Shown in pieces: positions 34,795 to 46,742 of a stretch of 64,000 bases of DNA. Source of the DNA: Thelephora terrestris (lineage: Eukaryota > Basidiomycota > Agaricomycetes > Thelephorales > Thelephoraceae); the NCBI GenBank assembly GCA_015956445.1, contig WIUZ02000013.1, forward strand, positions 310,001 to 374,000, read 5' to 3'. A program made the position numbers and the translations under genes. Within the stretch, counting starts at the first letter, position 1, and each line of letters begins with the position of its first letter. The notes beneath the pieces are model-generated. The model was not told the origin of the DNA, did no database searches, and worked only from the letters and a program-made list of their open reading frames with translations.

Positions 34795-37700
34795 CCTCCA
34801 TTCCGCCCTCAAGGAATTCTTCGACCCACTGAGGACTGGCGACTCGCGGGCCGACTTCTTCGCCGTTTATCGGAGGGAATCTGAAGAGTTTGACAAGGAT
34901 TACGCGGGAAAGTACGACGATGACTTGAACACATCTCTCATCTTCGTAAGTAATCGGGTGTTCGTGCTCTGTGCGAAACTCTGAACTTCGACTCACACAG
35001 GCTGGTCTGTTCTCTGCCGTCAGTTCGGCGTTCATCATCGATGTCCAATCGAACCTTCAACCCAACCCGAACACGATGACCGCCGCCTATCTGCAAATTC
35101 TCATCCACAGCATGAACAACACCCTCTTCCCCGACACAGATCCCAATTCGACCATCTGGACCGGACCTCCACCCGAGATTATCAAGGTCCAATCACTGCT
35201 CTACTCCAGCCTCGCTACCTCGCTCTTCGCCGCGTTCATCGCGATGCTCGGCAAACAATGGGTCAATCGATATATCCGGAAACAAGGAGGTTCTGCCGCA
35301 GAGAAGAGCCGGGACCGACAGCGAAAGCTAGATGGATCCAAGGATTGGTACTTCCAGCTTGTCATCGAAAGCCTCCCGGTGATGCTTCAGTTCGCGTTGC
35401 TGCTACTTGGCTGTGCCCTGACGCTATATCTGTGGACGATCAGCCAAATGGTTGCTGGAGTCATCCTTGCCTTCACGCTTTTCGGGACCGCCTCATACGC
35501 CTTCTTCACTTTGACAGCGACATTCCACTACGACTGCCCCTACCAGACACCTCCTTCCATCCTCATCAGAGCCGTCATCCGGCGGCTAGAGCAGAGCGAC
35601 CCCGTGTTCGTTCGCTCACTGCGATGGCTCACCTCATTCCTCCCTTCCATCAAAGACCTTATATGGCTGCTTGGGTGCCTTGTATCTGGACTTTGTCTGG
35701 GGTTGAGGTGCTTTCATTGCGGTTCAACTGTTGACGGAGGAGCAGAGGGTATGGAGCAAGTAGTCCCCGTCGTGCCATACACCCGGATCTTCTGGGACAT
35801 CTCTGTAGACCTGGAGGTTTGCAAAGGAGATTGCCGTTGTGTCTGGTGGGTGCTCGATTACACCACGGACAGCGATGTCATATTCTCCACCGCCCGGTTC
35901 GCTGGGGACATGATCTGGTATCCAGAGATTGCGGATGTCGTGTCACTCCATGTTCTGGCGGATCTCTTTTTCAGCTGTTTCTTGAATGGGCAGGTGATTT
36001 CCGGGAAGTTGGAGCAGGCAATTGCAACAGGGATGGCACTGGTTTCAGTCGTTAGCATTCGTCTCGCCATAGCCCCCGGACAGGCAATTGTGGAACTCTA
36101 TCTGCGCTTATTGGTTGATCGCTGTTATTCACCCGATCCCACATGTTCTTTGGTGGCGCGCGTTCTCAGAATCGTTGCGATGGGTGTTCCCGACGTGACT
36201 CTGTTTCACAGTCTCTACTCTTTTCCCCGCCAAACATCCAAACATCTTTCCACTACACAAAATCTCTGGTTGAGTAGGGTAGTGCTCCAATGTTACTGGC
36301 GAAAGAGGCTTTCATCCGACTCCACCACCGTCTTATCCACCCCACCATCTGAGCTCTTCCGCGAGGGAGGCATGACAGCCAATGACGATATCCCCACCAT
36401 CTTAAAAACAACCCATCTCCTTGTTGCGGCAATTTCTCTGGGCCTCCAAATTGACAGTCGTGATTTATATCCTCCCGACACCACGTATGTACTCTTCAAT
36501 CCTTCCCATGGGTTTCGCTGATTGAGTCATAGCGAAGCATTGAAAACAACGGCCAATGTTGTGTATGAACAGTTGCGAACAACAATCAAACAGGGCGTGG
36601 TGTCCCAAGACCAGAATATAATTCAAGTTCTAAACACGTTGGTTCAACTCGACCTGTTGAGGGTCACAGAAGACCCAGACAGGGGCTTTGCGTTGATCGA
36701 AGAAATTCTCGGCTCCAGTTTTTCAGAGGAGATTCGTTATAATATGGCAGGGATTGTGGTGCGACTCCTGGGAAACCTTTACCGGAGAGGCGGCAGCACT
36801 AACCACTATCGCCTGATGTCGATGAGCGCTAGCGCTCCCCTCTTGAACTTCCTGTTGCTAAGCGAGAAGTTCTACACCGAAACATCCCCACCATTTCCAG
36901 AATCCATTGCTCTCTACCTTCTTCCATACACGTACAAGTCCACTGGTTCCAGCAAAAAAATCCTCCCGATTCTCTCATCGACGTTACTCCCAACCAACCA
37001 TCTGCAATCACGTAGTCTGGCCCTCAAAGTTTTCAATACATTCTCCCCGGGGTTGTTGTCTTCACAGATGGAGAAGATCAGTGCAGGTAACCTCGAGAAC
37101 CTTCTACGAGCGGTCGGTGACCCTTTCCTGTTCAACCGGGACACTCCTCTACCGGATGGGCTACCAACACAACCTTATTACAAACCCATCAGCACGGCAG
37201 TTGTCCTGATCCAATTCGCATCGTCGAGCTTGTGGCGAAACCACCTTCGCCAATCAAACTTCACCACGGTCGAAGAGGTCCTGTCCACGGAAGAGGGCAA
37301 GAGGGCTGCTATTCAACAAATGCTTGCAATAGGTTGTGGATCTCTGCCGGAATTCCTTCGTACGGCTGCAAAGGTTGTCGCGGCCATTGGACGCCTCGAA
37401 GAGCTCCAGTGTTTGAACACAGCTGAATTTGTGATCATGTGGGCTTGGACTGCTGGCGTCAGTGATATGGAAGATTGTGATGGCTGGCAGTCGATTGAGC
37501 GCAGTACACTTTCGTTCTACCAAACCCATGGAATAAGACGTCTGAAGGCTTTGGAACGACATATCACCACCGAGATTGAATATTTGGTGTTCTATTTCCC
37601 AACACGCCGCAGGCTACCAGGCTCGCTTAACGCAATCGACTGCGGACCTATTGCCCGGGCTTGTCTTTTGAAGAGGTTGCATTACCTCCTTGGACGTGAT

Positions 37701-37811
37701 CCAACAACAGGAGGGAAAGTGGTTGCAAATGAGGAAGAAGAGAGGAAAATGGACTTGTCGTCGGTCGGAAAGCCAGTGTCGTTTGTAGATTGGGCGTGTG
37801 ACTATCCATAG
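34795..37811 (+). CDS. DUF6535-domain membrane protein
   Basis: A multipass protein of an agaricomycete expansion with no known function. The model begins after a probable acceptor (CTCAG) at 34794; the first exon is not identified. It reads SALKEFFDPL, then RESEEFDKDYAGKYDDDLNT, an intron near 34945-35000, and then AGLFSAVSSAFIIDVQSNLQ. Next are membrane helices LYSSLATSLFAAFIAMLGKQ with WVNRYIRKQGGSAAEKSRDR, LPVMLQFALLLLGCALTLYL and VAGVILAFTLFGTASYAFFT, and the QTPPSILIRAVIRR motif that closes the domain. A GTATGT donor at 36485 and CATAG acceptor at 36531 join it in phase to a helical C-terminal half ending at 37811. Total length near 960 residues, usual for the family. No frameshift seen. 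Confidence 0.72.
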
Positions 37812-38669
37812 TGCTTCGGCGTCGTGTGTTGTTTTCCCCCGCAACTATGAATTGTAGCTCAAATTTGTGGTCTGAAGTTGGGATTCAACCAGGCCCACGA
37901 ACTGATACCAAATGTTCGCCAGTCACCGGTTGGAAGGAGTGATTGTGGGGTACATCACCGACGGATTCTAGCGATACTGGCTTTTCCAGTAGTACTATCA
38001 CAATGGTCCATGATTTACTTGAGGAGACGGGCCGAGCACCAACTTTCCCCCACTATAAGCGCGTTTATCTCAAGCCACCTATCTGGGGAACTCAGACACA
38101 CTCATGCAAACTGCAATGCGACGGCTACTCAAAAGGTGAGAGAAACGTAGCGTAAGCAATACTGATAAGTCGTAACAATATATTTTGACCGATGGATAAG
38201 ATGTGCACGCGTGGTACATATGCGCGTTGTCGCGATTTGTCTTGAATCAATCGATCACCGACAGTGTGAGGCTGGAGATGCGACGAAACAATGAAACCCC
38301 TCCAAGCCCTCGAACGAATCGTTGACTGCGTCTATGACGAACAATTCGTCAATGTCGGGGGCCACCGGTTCAGACTGAATGAACGACACACCTCTGTTAT
38401 GGGCAACTCCGCGAAGATGTCTTTCAAAATAACTGAAAGGCCCTTCACGTTCGCCGTCGACTTTGGTACCAAACGTGTTCCAGTTGGGAGCGACGAACGT
38501 CAGTCGACCCATCTACTCAAGGGGCTTCAGCGCTTTACTAGTTACTATTCTTGGATACTAGTATTCCTCCCAGTGTGGAACCAGTCACGGAATCGCCGTC
38601 AATTCATTGGCATCGAGTCCTCGGCCTCAACTCTCCTCGTCTTGGAGCCCTCCCATCTCTCCTACCACG
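37812..38669. other. intergenic, one doubtful small ORF
   Basis: A plus-strand frame from 38291 opens MKPLQALERIVDCVYDEQFV and stays protein-like for about 80 codons before running into the glycosyltransferase leader. I cannot name it. The stretch must also contain the promoter of the glycosyltransferase. Confidence 0.3.
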
Positions 38670-40349
38670 ATGTCCTCACACAATCGAAAGACAGTACTAT
38701 TCCTCACCGTCTCCGAAGCTGGTCAATCCAACTCCATCTTAGCGCTCGCCCTCGAACTTCTCACCCACCCGAACATCGACGCGCACGTCGCCTCGTTTCC
38801 CATTCTACGAAAACGCGCGGAGCAGTTATCTAGCACTGCGAAGGTTGTGGAGAGTAAACATCCTGGCTCGAGTTTCACGTTTCACGATATCGATGGCATG
38901 AGCCTCGGAGAATCCATTTGGTCGAAAGGATTGACCGGGGAGTCGATTCCCCATCCGCCGTTGGCCAAGAGCCGAGAGCGTGGTATGAAAAACCTCATGC
39001 ATATGCTAGCGGGTTGGAGTGGAAAAGGTAAGGAGTCCATTATTGTTATCTTGCCGCCTATGCGACTCGAATGCCGATCGCTCGCTGAAAATGTTGACCG
39101 TATAGAATACGTCAGAATCGTCGACAGTTGCAAAAACATCATCAACGCTGTCGATCCTAACATTGTGGTCGTGGACTCGTTTTTCGGCGCGGGTTGCGAA
39201 GCGTGCTGGTCCTTGAGCAAGAGGTACATCGTCAACTGTCCCATGGCGCCCTTGGATGTCGCAAGACCCCTTCAGCCGATGTGGAAGAATTTCTTTTACT
39301 ACCCCTTGTAAGCCCTTCAACACTCCCCTTCATCACCAGCGGCGACTTACACCTTGTCTTACCGGCTCGCAGTTTTGGGAGCGGCATAGCTTTCCCGATT
39401 CCATGGCCTTACGTCCTCAAAAACGTGACGCTAAACCTCGCCTTCATGTGGCGTGTACTTATCGACCCAGACGTCAAAGAACTGACGAACTACCGTAACG
39501 AACACGGTCTTCCGGGAAGGCTCCCAATGGGAGATCTCTCAATCGTCCGATGCGTTCACGCCTTCTGCTTCGGTCTACCAGAACTCGACCTCCCCCTAAT
39601 CCTTCCGCCAAAAGTCGGTCTCTACGGACCTGTCACTCTCGACTCTATCCCGCTCTCAAGGGAGGACGAGTTGAGCGAATGGTTGGACGGGGGACGGACG
39701 ATCGTGATGTGCATGGGATCCCACTTCCACTACTCCGAAGCTCAAATCCGGAGCATCACCAGAGCGTTCAGGGCAGGGACTTCACCTACGGACCAGGTGT
39801 TATGGAAGATACGGAATATGGCAAAGTTCCAACATATCCTCGACGAGGAGTTGGAAAATGAGAGGGTGAGGGAGAGGTTCAGGATCGTGGAGTGGATCGA
39901 TGTGGATCCGGGCGAGGTTATCAGGCACGAGAACGTTGTGGCTTATGTCCATCACGGAGGGGCGAACTCATATTTTGAGGCAGCGCGGTAAGCGTGCGAC
40001 CTTCCTCTTACTCTCCTAGCGTGAACTCGCTAGTTCAGGTTGCTGACGGTATGTTTCCAGAGCTGGTGTCCCTCAAATTATCCTCGCACAATGGTTTGAC
40101 CTCTACGACATGGCGGTCCGCGCAGAGTATGTCGGTATCGGGATCTACGGCAACCAAAGCGTCGCACCCGATATCGATGCTGTAGAACTCGGAGCTGCGA
40201 TCTCCCGATTACTCTCTCCAAGTGAGGAAGCGGAAAAGTTTACGCGAAGGGCGAGAGAGATTGGGGAACTATGTGGGGCGGCTCCTGGGAAGAAAGGCGT
40301 GGCGACCAAGATTCTGGAGTTGGCTGAGGACGATAGCGTTCACGCTTAA
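38670..40349 (+). CDS. UDP-glycosyltransferase, GT family 1
   Basis: It likely transfers a sugar from a UDP-sugar to a small hydrophobic acceptor in the cytosol or on a membrane. The start at 38670 gives MSSHNRKTVLFLTVSEAGQS with the usual N-terminal strand and SILALALELLTHPNIDAHVA. Exon 1 ends in KNFFYYP with a GTAAGC donor at 39309. Exon 2 runs FGSGIAFPIPWPYVLKN to IVEWIDVDPGEVIRHENVVA and YVHHGGANSYFEAAR; exon 3 runs AGVPQIILAQWFDLYDMAVR to the stop at 40349. The HHGGANS...GVPQIILAQWFDLYDMA region is the fungal form of the sugar-nucleotide signature at the C-terminal domain. All joins are in phase. The acceptor substrate is unknown. The 33-kb copy is a degraded duplicate. Confidence 0.83.
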
Positions 40350-41472
40350 GTCCGACCGGGAGGCGTTTCGCTGGGTGTAGTGGGTTATGTACATGAAGCC
40401 CCCTCGTCATCTCCATTGGGAAAACTTACATCGGGGCTGGACGCCAATTAGATCACTTCGTTAGCGTGCTTATCATCGTGGATCAGCAAATCATGGAAAG
40501 AAGTTTGGCAATTGAGTGTGTTCTTGTGACAACAGCTCATCAGAGGGTCGTGATGCGTTGTATCGCAATACATAACCCCAGTCTCGGCCGCCGCCCAGGA
40601 AGCAGGCGTTGAGTTGTGGCGAGTTGAAAGCGGCCGGTTATATGGCCTTAAGGGGCTATGTCAGCTGTAGCCAGGGCCAGGGCCCTTGAAGGAGGCACTT
40701 CGATCACCAGTGCTTAAAGTTCAACGTCAGCGTTCGAACCTTTCAACGACGTGTGATGGCGCGTAGCATGGCATAACACGAACCGGAATGTAACCAAAAG
40801 TTTTGGGCAGAGGGGGGCCAGGCACAAGTGTGGTGAATGATCTTACACATTCCTTCGCATAAGCGAGGCGATTCTATAGTCTACGGTTAAGGATGTTAAG
40901 GAGGGGACGCAGAGGGGCGGAGAATATAAACGGACGGTTACGCTAACGGGAACGGGAAGGAAACGAGAATGATAGCCAGCTGGAAATAATAAAGCGCAAA
41001 CGAGGCAACAGCGAGACGCAAAGCGAGATGAAGCATGGGGATAAGTCCAGAGGATAGCATAGGATGGGAAAGTGAGAATATAAAATAACACCACAAACAC
41101 CGGGTGACCGGATAATGTAAACAGATGGACAAGGAGAGGCTGAGATGTACGAGAATCCACGAGCAAAACAGAAAAGAGACAACAGGGGGTTAGGTGGATG
41201 TGGTGTTGTTACACGGTACACACAATCGTGTTACACCTTTAATTTCATAAAAATCCCAGAGCGCAACCGGAAGGGAGAGATGAGAGGGAAAATGGAAGCA
41301 AAGAGTGGCTGGGATGCGGGTGTGGCCTGAGAGAGAGGTTGCGGTCGGCAGACCTGGGCTAAACGCCCCTTCTCCCTCTCCACGGCATCTCCGCTCTAAA
41401 CAGTCTATCAGAAAATGTTAAAAGAGACCAGGACCACAAAGTTGTGTGGAATGTGGGATCGCCAGGGAGGCC
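40350..41472. other. intergenic, no gene supported
   Basis: Frames near 40840-41330 are short and unconvincing; they probably cover the 3' flanks of the converging glycosyltransferase and methyltransferase genes. Confidence 0.4.
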
Positions 41473-44400
41473 TTAGAGCTTCCACGCGACCCAAACCCGG
41501 ATAGTTCGGCACGACCTTTTCGACGGGTGTACCAGATTCAACAACGGAGGTAAACAACATAGAGGCTCCTCTTCACCGTATCGACTGTTCCGGTGACTTC
41601 CGCTCGAGGAGGCGCATCCGATAGATTGGGCGAGGGGTGAAGGTAGCTTTGGATGTAGCTGGAGATAATCCTCGAGCTTCTGGCACGCCTCGTCGAAGGT
41701 TTTACGATGTTCGCTCGGCTCGGTGGAGTATGGGGCACAAGCTGCTCTCGTGGTCATGGCACGCGTAAGCTGGGTGGAATCATCCATATCACTACGATGA
41801 TGACGAGGGTCAGCCTACACGGATCAAAGGGCGTGAAAGTGGTACTTACAACTGGAACCACGAAAGAACTTCATCGAACCGTTGCCTCGTCATATGCAGA
41901 AGCTCCTGCCTGATGCTCAGCTCGAGATGATCGAACGGATCCTCAGACTTCCCAGATCCATTCGAAGACTTCGAGTACAGCGATGGACTTCTCCCAGTTT
42001 GTCCCGGCCTTCTTGATTGCACAGGAGAGTGGATGGTGCTACCGCTGTTCGCCCTCTCTCGAGGACCGGGGTTCCGAACGGGTTGGTGAAAGTAGGACAC
42101 CCTCCCACCTCCAACACGTTTGGGCTTTGCTGGCTTCTCCCCGCTGGTCTTAGTGACCGGGGGCAGCGGTTCTCTGTTGAGCTTGGCGACTGGAGAGGGC
42201 GGTCCTCTGTTGATCTTGGCAACCGGAGACGGCGGTCCTCTGCTAGTCCCCATGACGGGAGGCATCGGCTCATGATTGGTTTTAGGAGCTGGGATTGGCT
42301 TTGCGCTGCCTGCTCCTCCTCGACCACCAGGGTTCCGAACGCGGACATTATGGCGGGCCGCCACCCTTCCGCCTCCAACACCCTGCACGGTCTTCGCGGC
42401 CATCTCCTTACGCTTACGCTCTCTCTCGAGCTCCCGAGTCTGGAACTCCTTCACCCACTCCCACATCGCCTCAGAACACTCAAGGATCTCGACGACCCTG
42501 ACCCTCAAATGAAGGCTCAATGTCCTAGGATCCGTCTTGCTGCATGGTGTGTCCAGTTGAGCCGCCTCGGCCATGGTCAACGCCCGTTTTCCCTTCCCAT
42601 AGTCGCGTTGGTTGATGGTAGAGGAGGAGGAAGAATCAATGGATGGAGGGTTCTTGTACACGAATGCGGAAGGTGGTGGTAGCGAGCCAGCGGTGGCAGG
42701 TCGGGTGAGAGTAAGAGCAGACACAGGTAGTTCCCTCCTTGATTCGCGGATTCCTCCCTTCCCCCTCGCGTCGATCGGAGGCGTGAACAACGAATCACTC
42801 CGCTGCCTGTAGAGCTCCCTTTCATAACTTGCAACCCTGGCGGGAGGAGTACCACCAACCGCATACGCGCTCAGTCCTTCCCCCGTAACGATAACCCTGT
42901 TTTGCGCGTGCCCATCCTTCTGTAGAAGGGAAGGTGTCGAGCCTTTGGAACGGAGTGATCGGTGATTACCGGTGTCGGGGCTGACATGGCTTGACTGGAA
43001 GCTAGAAGACCTCGCGCTCGAAGGTCCAGGCTCGTTGGCAGTGACGCTTCGGCTCCTCTCTCGGGCACGACGCGGCGCAGTGGACCCCAGCAGCGGTACT
43101 TTGGACGAGGACGGGGTAGAGGGGCGACTGAACGGAGGGGTGTCATCAGATTCGCAGCCAGGGGGGAGTGGAAACGAGGAGATCAGGGGTGAGAGGTTTG
43201 ATGGCTGTAATACGTCACGCTTTAGGCCCCGATCTAGGCCGTCGTCGGCCTTCCGCAATTGATTGAATGTTCCTTGTCGAAGCTCTCCTCCATCAAACTC
43301 AGGTCGGTGACGGCAACCAGGGGGCGGTGGAAACGCAAAGATCAAAGGCGGACGTGTACACACGTCTTAATCGACAAACAAAAAAAAGAGTAAGTGCGAG
43401 TCCGACGCGGGAAAACGCGACACGTACTCTTGAAATGCGTTCGAATCTGGTTCTCAATCAAACTTGTCGGCGCGAGATTCACGGATCTGGCCGCGTGCAT
43501 CTCCGCGTAGATCACGTCCAACAGCTTGTGTTGGCGGGGATTTGGAGGCCTTTCCGCGATTGGAGATCTGATGGAGTTGGCGTCCAAGCCCGAACTGTTG
43601 GTGGAGTTGCATTTCTGAGACCGCGGAGATGCCTGGCCGGTAGTGAATTTGGTGGTGATTGCCAACGAAATCGTCGATAGGGATTTCATCGGCGCTGATG
43701 TGATAGAGGTAGGAGCAAAAGAATGGCCCTCGTCATCGGAGTTGTCACTGAACCGGCTCTCTGGGATAGAGAGAGATAAACCGGTTGAACTGGAAACCTC
43801 ACTCGACGACGGACTTAACGGAATTGTCACCGGTCTCGGCAGCCCTGGGATGTCCTTCGGATGTGGAGGTGGCGGAATCCCTGCAAGTCTCTCGTTCCAC
43901 TCGTCCGAATCCACGGATTCCTCTCCGTGAAAGAAACCAGAGTTTTGAGAGCTCAGAATGTTTGCTGGAGGTTGCCACCGTGCGACGTCCTCTGGAAGCG
44001 GATCAGAAAACAACTGTGAGATCAGCTCCTGGAATTCGTCTTCCTGTTCATCCGGGAGCGGCTCATCCTGCATGAAATCAATCTCGAAATCTTCACTCGC
44101 GATCTCTACTGGCGGCAACGTCAACGGATAGCCCAATTCGCCCAGTCTGTGCTGCCCCTGCGATGACATCGGAAGGGCGTTGATCGTCGTATTGGATCCC
44201 AGCGTCATGCTCGACAAGGCCCCGGTCGTGTTGAAGTAAGGTCTCGAAGGCTGCGAACTTCCAACGGAAAACGAGGGCCTACGCAGGTCCTTCGTGAAGC
44301 ATGTTCATGTCAGTACGGCAGAACTCCCAGAGATCGAAGAAATAGAACTCACCATCGATGGTGCAGGAATGATGGAATCAGCCTTGGCTTTTTGGGACTG

Positions 44401-46155
44401 TTCTGCGTCCGCCGAGGGCCCATCTTCGCGAACAGATCGTTTCGGAAACAGGTTCTTGAAACTAGCGAGAGGTCGACTCGTGGTTTTGGGAGGCTTCGGT
44501 CGGGGGAACACCCGGGAGCGGGACGGTTGGACGGGGGGAGGTAGTGAAGGTCCATCGGAGGCGGCTTGGGTCGCCAAAGGTCGTTCGTTGCGTCTCTCTG
44601 ACGTTGACCTCCGCAATCCCTGTGAGCCGGAGTAATAGGCGGCAATATCTGGTAGTGAAGCGGAGGGTCTCGGCGCGGAGGGCACGCATAGCCTGCCGTG
44701 CTCGTCGGATGATTCGATGGGGCTTGCCAATGTCGATGCGTCGTCATTGATGGAATCCATCGTCTGACCGGGGATGTAGAGATCTTCCTCCACCATCTGC
44801 AAACGCGTATCAGGAACCGCCACAACACGGAAGACGCGACAAAGTTTGGCGTACCTCCAATACAGCCCCAGACTTCATGACGCGAAGAATTTCCTATTTC
44901 AAATGTTTATGCCGATGTCGGGATTAACGTGGGAAATTCACCGTACCTCGAAAAGGGGACCCCACTACGGAAAACGTCAGATCGAGGGTTAAACGAGTTG
45001 AAGGAATGAACTGCCAACCTTTTGCTCAGGAACGCCTCTGGCGATGCGCTTGACGTGACTGGGAAAATAGTCAGGAAACACGGCCACGATCAACACGAGA
45101 TCGGTGCGCACACAAAGTCAAACTCCCCGCTCGGAAACGGAAGGGGTTCAAGGCTAAGGGGAAAAGAGGGTCGGTTATGCGTCGGAGGAAGAAAGGGGGA
45201 TGCAACCCTCACAAGTTCGCTTGAACCCATTTGACCCGTTGGCCTAATTCTGATCGGCCGAGGTCTGGGTGCAGGGGTACAATGTCGAGACCTGGATGAC
45301 GAGGGGGACGGATGAGGATGGGACGTTTGTTGGCAAGAGAAGTGCTCACCAACAAAATGACAATGCTTCCACCGCCTCGCACACGCCATGATCCAGGACC
45401 CTGAGCCGCACCCAAGGTCAAGACTGGTACCGATCACGCGCATTCTCAGTCAGCGACTATTCGGACAGATACTTGGAACGCGAAAAAACACGTACACCTT
45501 TCTTGGAGGGACATCGAAGGTATGAAAGGAGATATTTCCGCAATACTGTTCACAGAACACGGTCTCCCAAACATCGGTGTCGATGCATCTGTGGTCATAC
45601 GATCTCGGATACGGCACCTCGTCCGAGGGGAACGGATGGTGCTTCGTATGGTTCTTGAGGGTGAACTGGGCAGAACGCGCGAGCATCGACTGCTTCAGTT
45701 CTTGGAGGATTTTGCGATCGAGGGTGTTTATCTGGGGAAGAGGAGTCTCTCCGACCGACCGTTTCTTGATAACTGGGAAATTGGGGGGAGGCTATATGTA
45801 AACCGGGGACCATATGGGCGGGATGATGGGTATCAATATTATCAATATTGGATAATAATTTGAATATCGTCATCAAGGTACTTACAGCATTGACGGGTGG
45901 ACTGCATCCCCCATTTCCGATTTCCCCTTCTCTGCGATCAGGCTCAGACGCCGATATGGGATTGGACGAGGGCCGAGGCGGTGGCACCAGCAGCTCCTCG
46001 CCGAGAGTTGGGAGTCTTCCAGGGATCCGGAGCGGAGGCACCGGTGCACTTGTATTAATCTCGGGAGGCCTCCGGGCCCGCAGTTGACCAACTGGGAGAG
46101 AATTCGATCTCGGTCTGTTCTGTATTGGAGGCGGATTTGGGCGATTGGACATCAT
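41473..46155 (-). CDS. SAM-dependent methyltransferase with long disordered tail
   Basis: A class I methyltransferase of an agaricomycete family. The start at 46155 is followed by a proline-rich head. After an intron, one exon has INTLDRKILQELKQSMLARS, HHPFPSDEVPYPRSYDHRCI and FHTFDVPPRK. Motif I follows an intron: LDLGCGSGSWIMACARRWKH CHFVG (45440-45350), then LDIVPLHPDL, RVKWVQANL, LPFPSGEFDFV, HVKRIARGVPEQK, WGPLFE, EILRVMKSGAVLE and MVEEDLYIPGQ, each on its own short exon with good splice sites. Motif I binds the methyl donor. From 44700 to 41473 the protein continues for about 900 residues rich in Pro and Ser. A few ordered islands remain, such as HKLLDVIYAEMHAARSVNLA, TLSLHLRVRVVEILECSEAM and RQELLHMTRQRFDEVLSWFQ. 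Substrate unknown. Confidence 0.75.
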
Positions 46156-46339
46156 GATGAAAACGGAGGGAGGACGTCAGTACATGACGGCGGTGATGGT
46201 CGGAGAGGGAGAGGAGGAAAAGTGGCCCGGAGCCTTTTCTAATGACCGAACAGTTTTTTTGTGCGATAAGCACTCTCTGTTCCTCCCACCCGACAAATGA
46301 TCGCGTCAAGATGCGGGATCGGCTGCGACGGCGATTACC

Positions 46340-46742
46340 ATGTCTTCCGCTCACTTTGCCTTCGAGCTCGCGTCAGCTCTCAAGGAGAACTCGTTTGGCC
46401 TCAAAGAATACCAGGTCACTCGAGAGTCCCAGCTCGAGTCCACCGCGACCGTCGTCCTGCTCGAGGGGCACACAATCACGGTATCACTCAGCCCTCGCGG
46501 TTTCGAGGTGAGGTTCTCCGATCATCCGCATCTGTTTCTCATCCCTGGCTCCCGACCGGAAAAACTAGGTGCTGGATAAGGAAACCAGGGCCGTTCACGA
46601 GTCGCTTGAACAGCTTTTGGATTCTCAGAGCCCAGCTTATCGCCTTGCGAGCCAGCAGGCCTTGTTCTCACGCCTCGACGAATTCGCAAATCCACGCACG
46701 GACCGGGACGAACGTCTGGCTGATTCTACCGTTGACGACTAA
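46340..46742 (+). CDS. GSKIP-domain small protein
   Basis: Two exons. The start at 46340 reads MSSAHFAFELASALKENSFG, then QLESTATVVLLEGHTITVSL. A GTGAGG donor at 46509 and a CTAG acceptor near 46567 join to VLDKETRAVHESLEQLLDSQ and SPAYRLASQQALFSRLDEF, ending at 46742. The pattern of a short beta region with a LEG-type turn followed by a LLDxxSPAYR helix is that of the GSKIP domain, named for an animal protein that binds GSK-3 and PKA. The product of about 115 residues is a normal single-domain length. It is divergent from the methyltransferase gene; only about 185 bases separate the starts, so they may share a promoter. A role in fungi is not established. Confidence 0.62.

Noticed and set aside
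40660-40745. Possible tRNA, from a gttcgaacc box
   Set aside because: The flanking bases do not form a T-stem or acceptor stem. The same check failed for the similar box near 4594.
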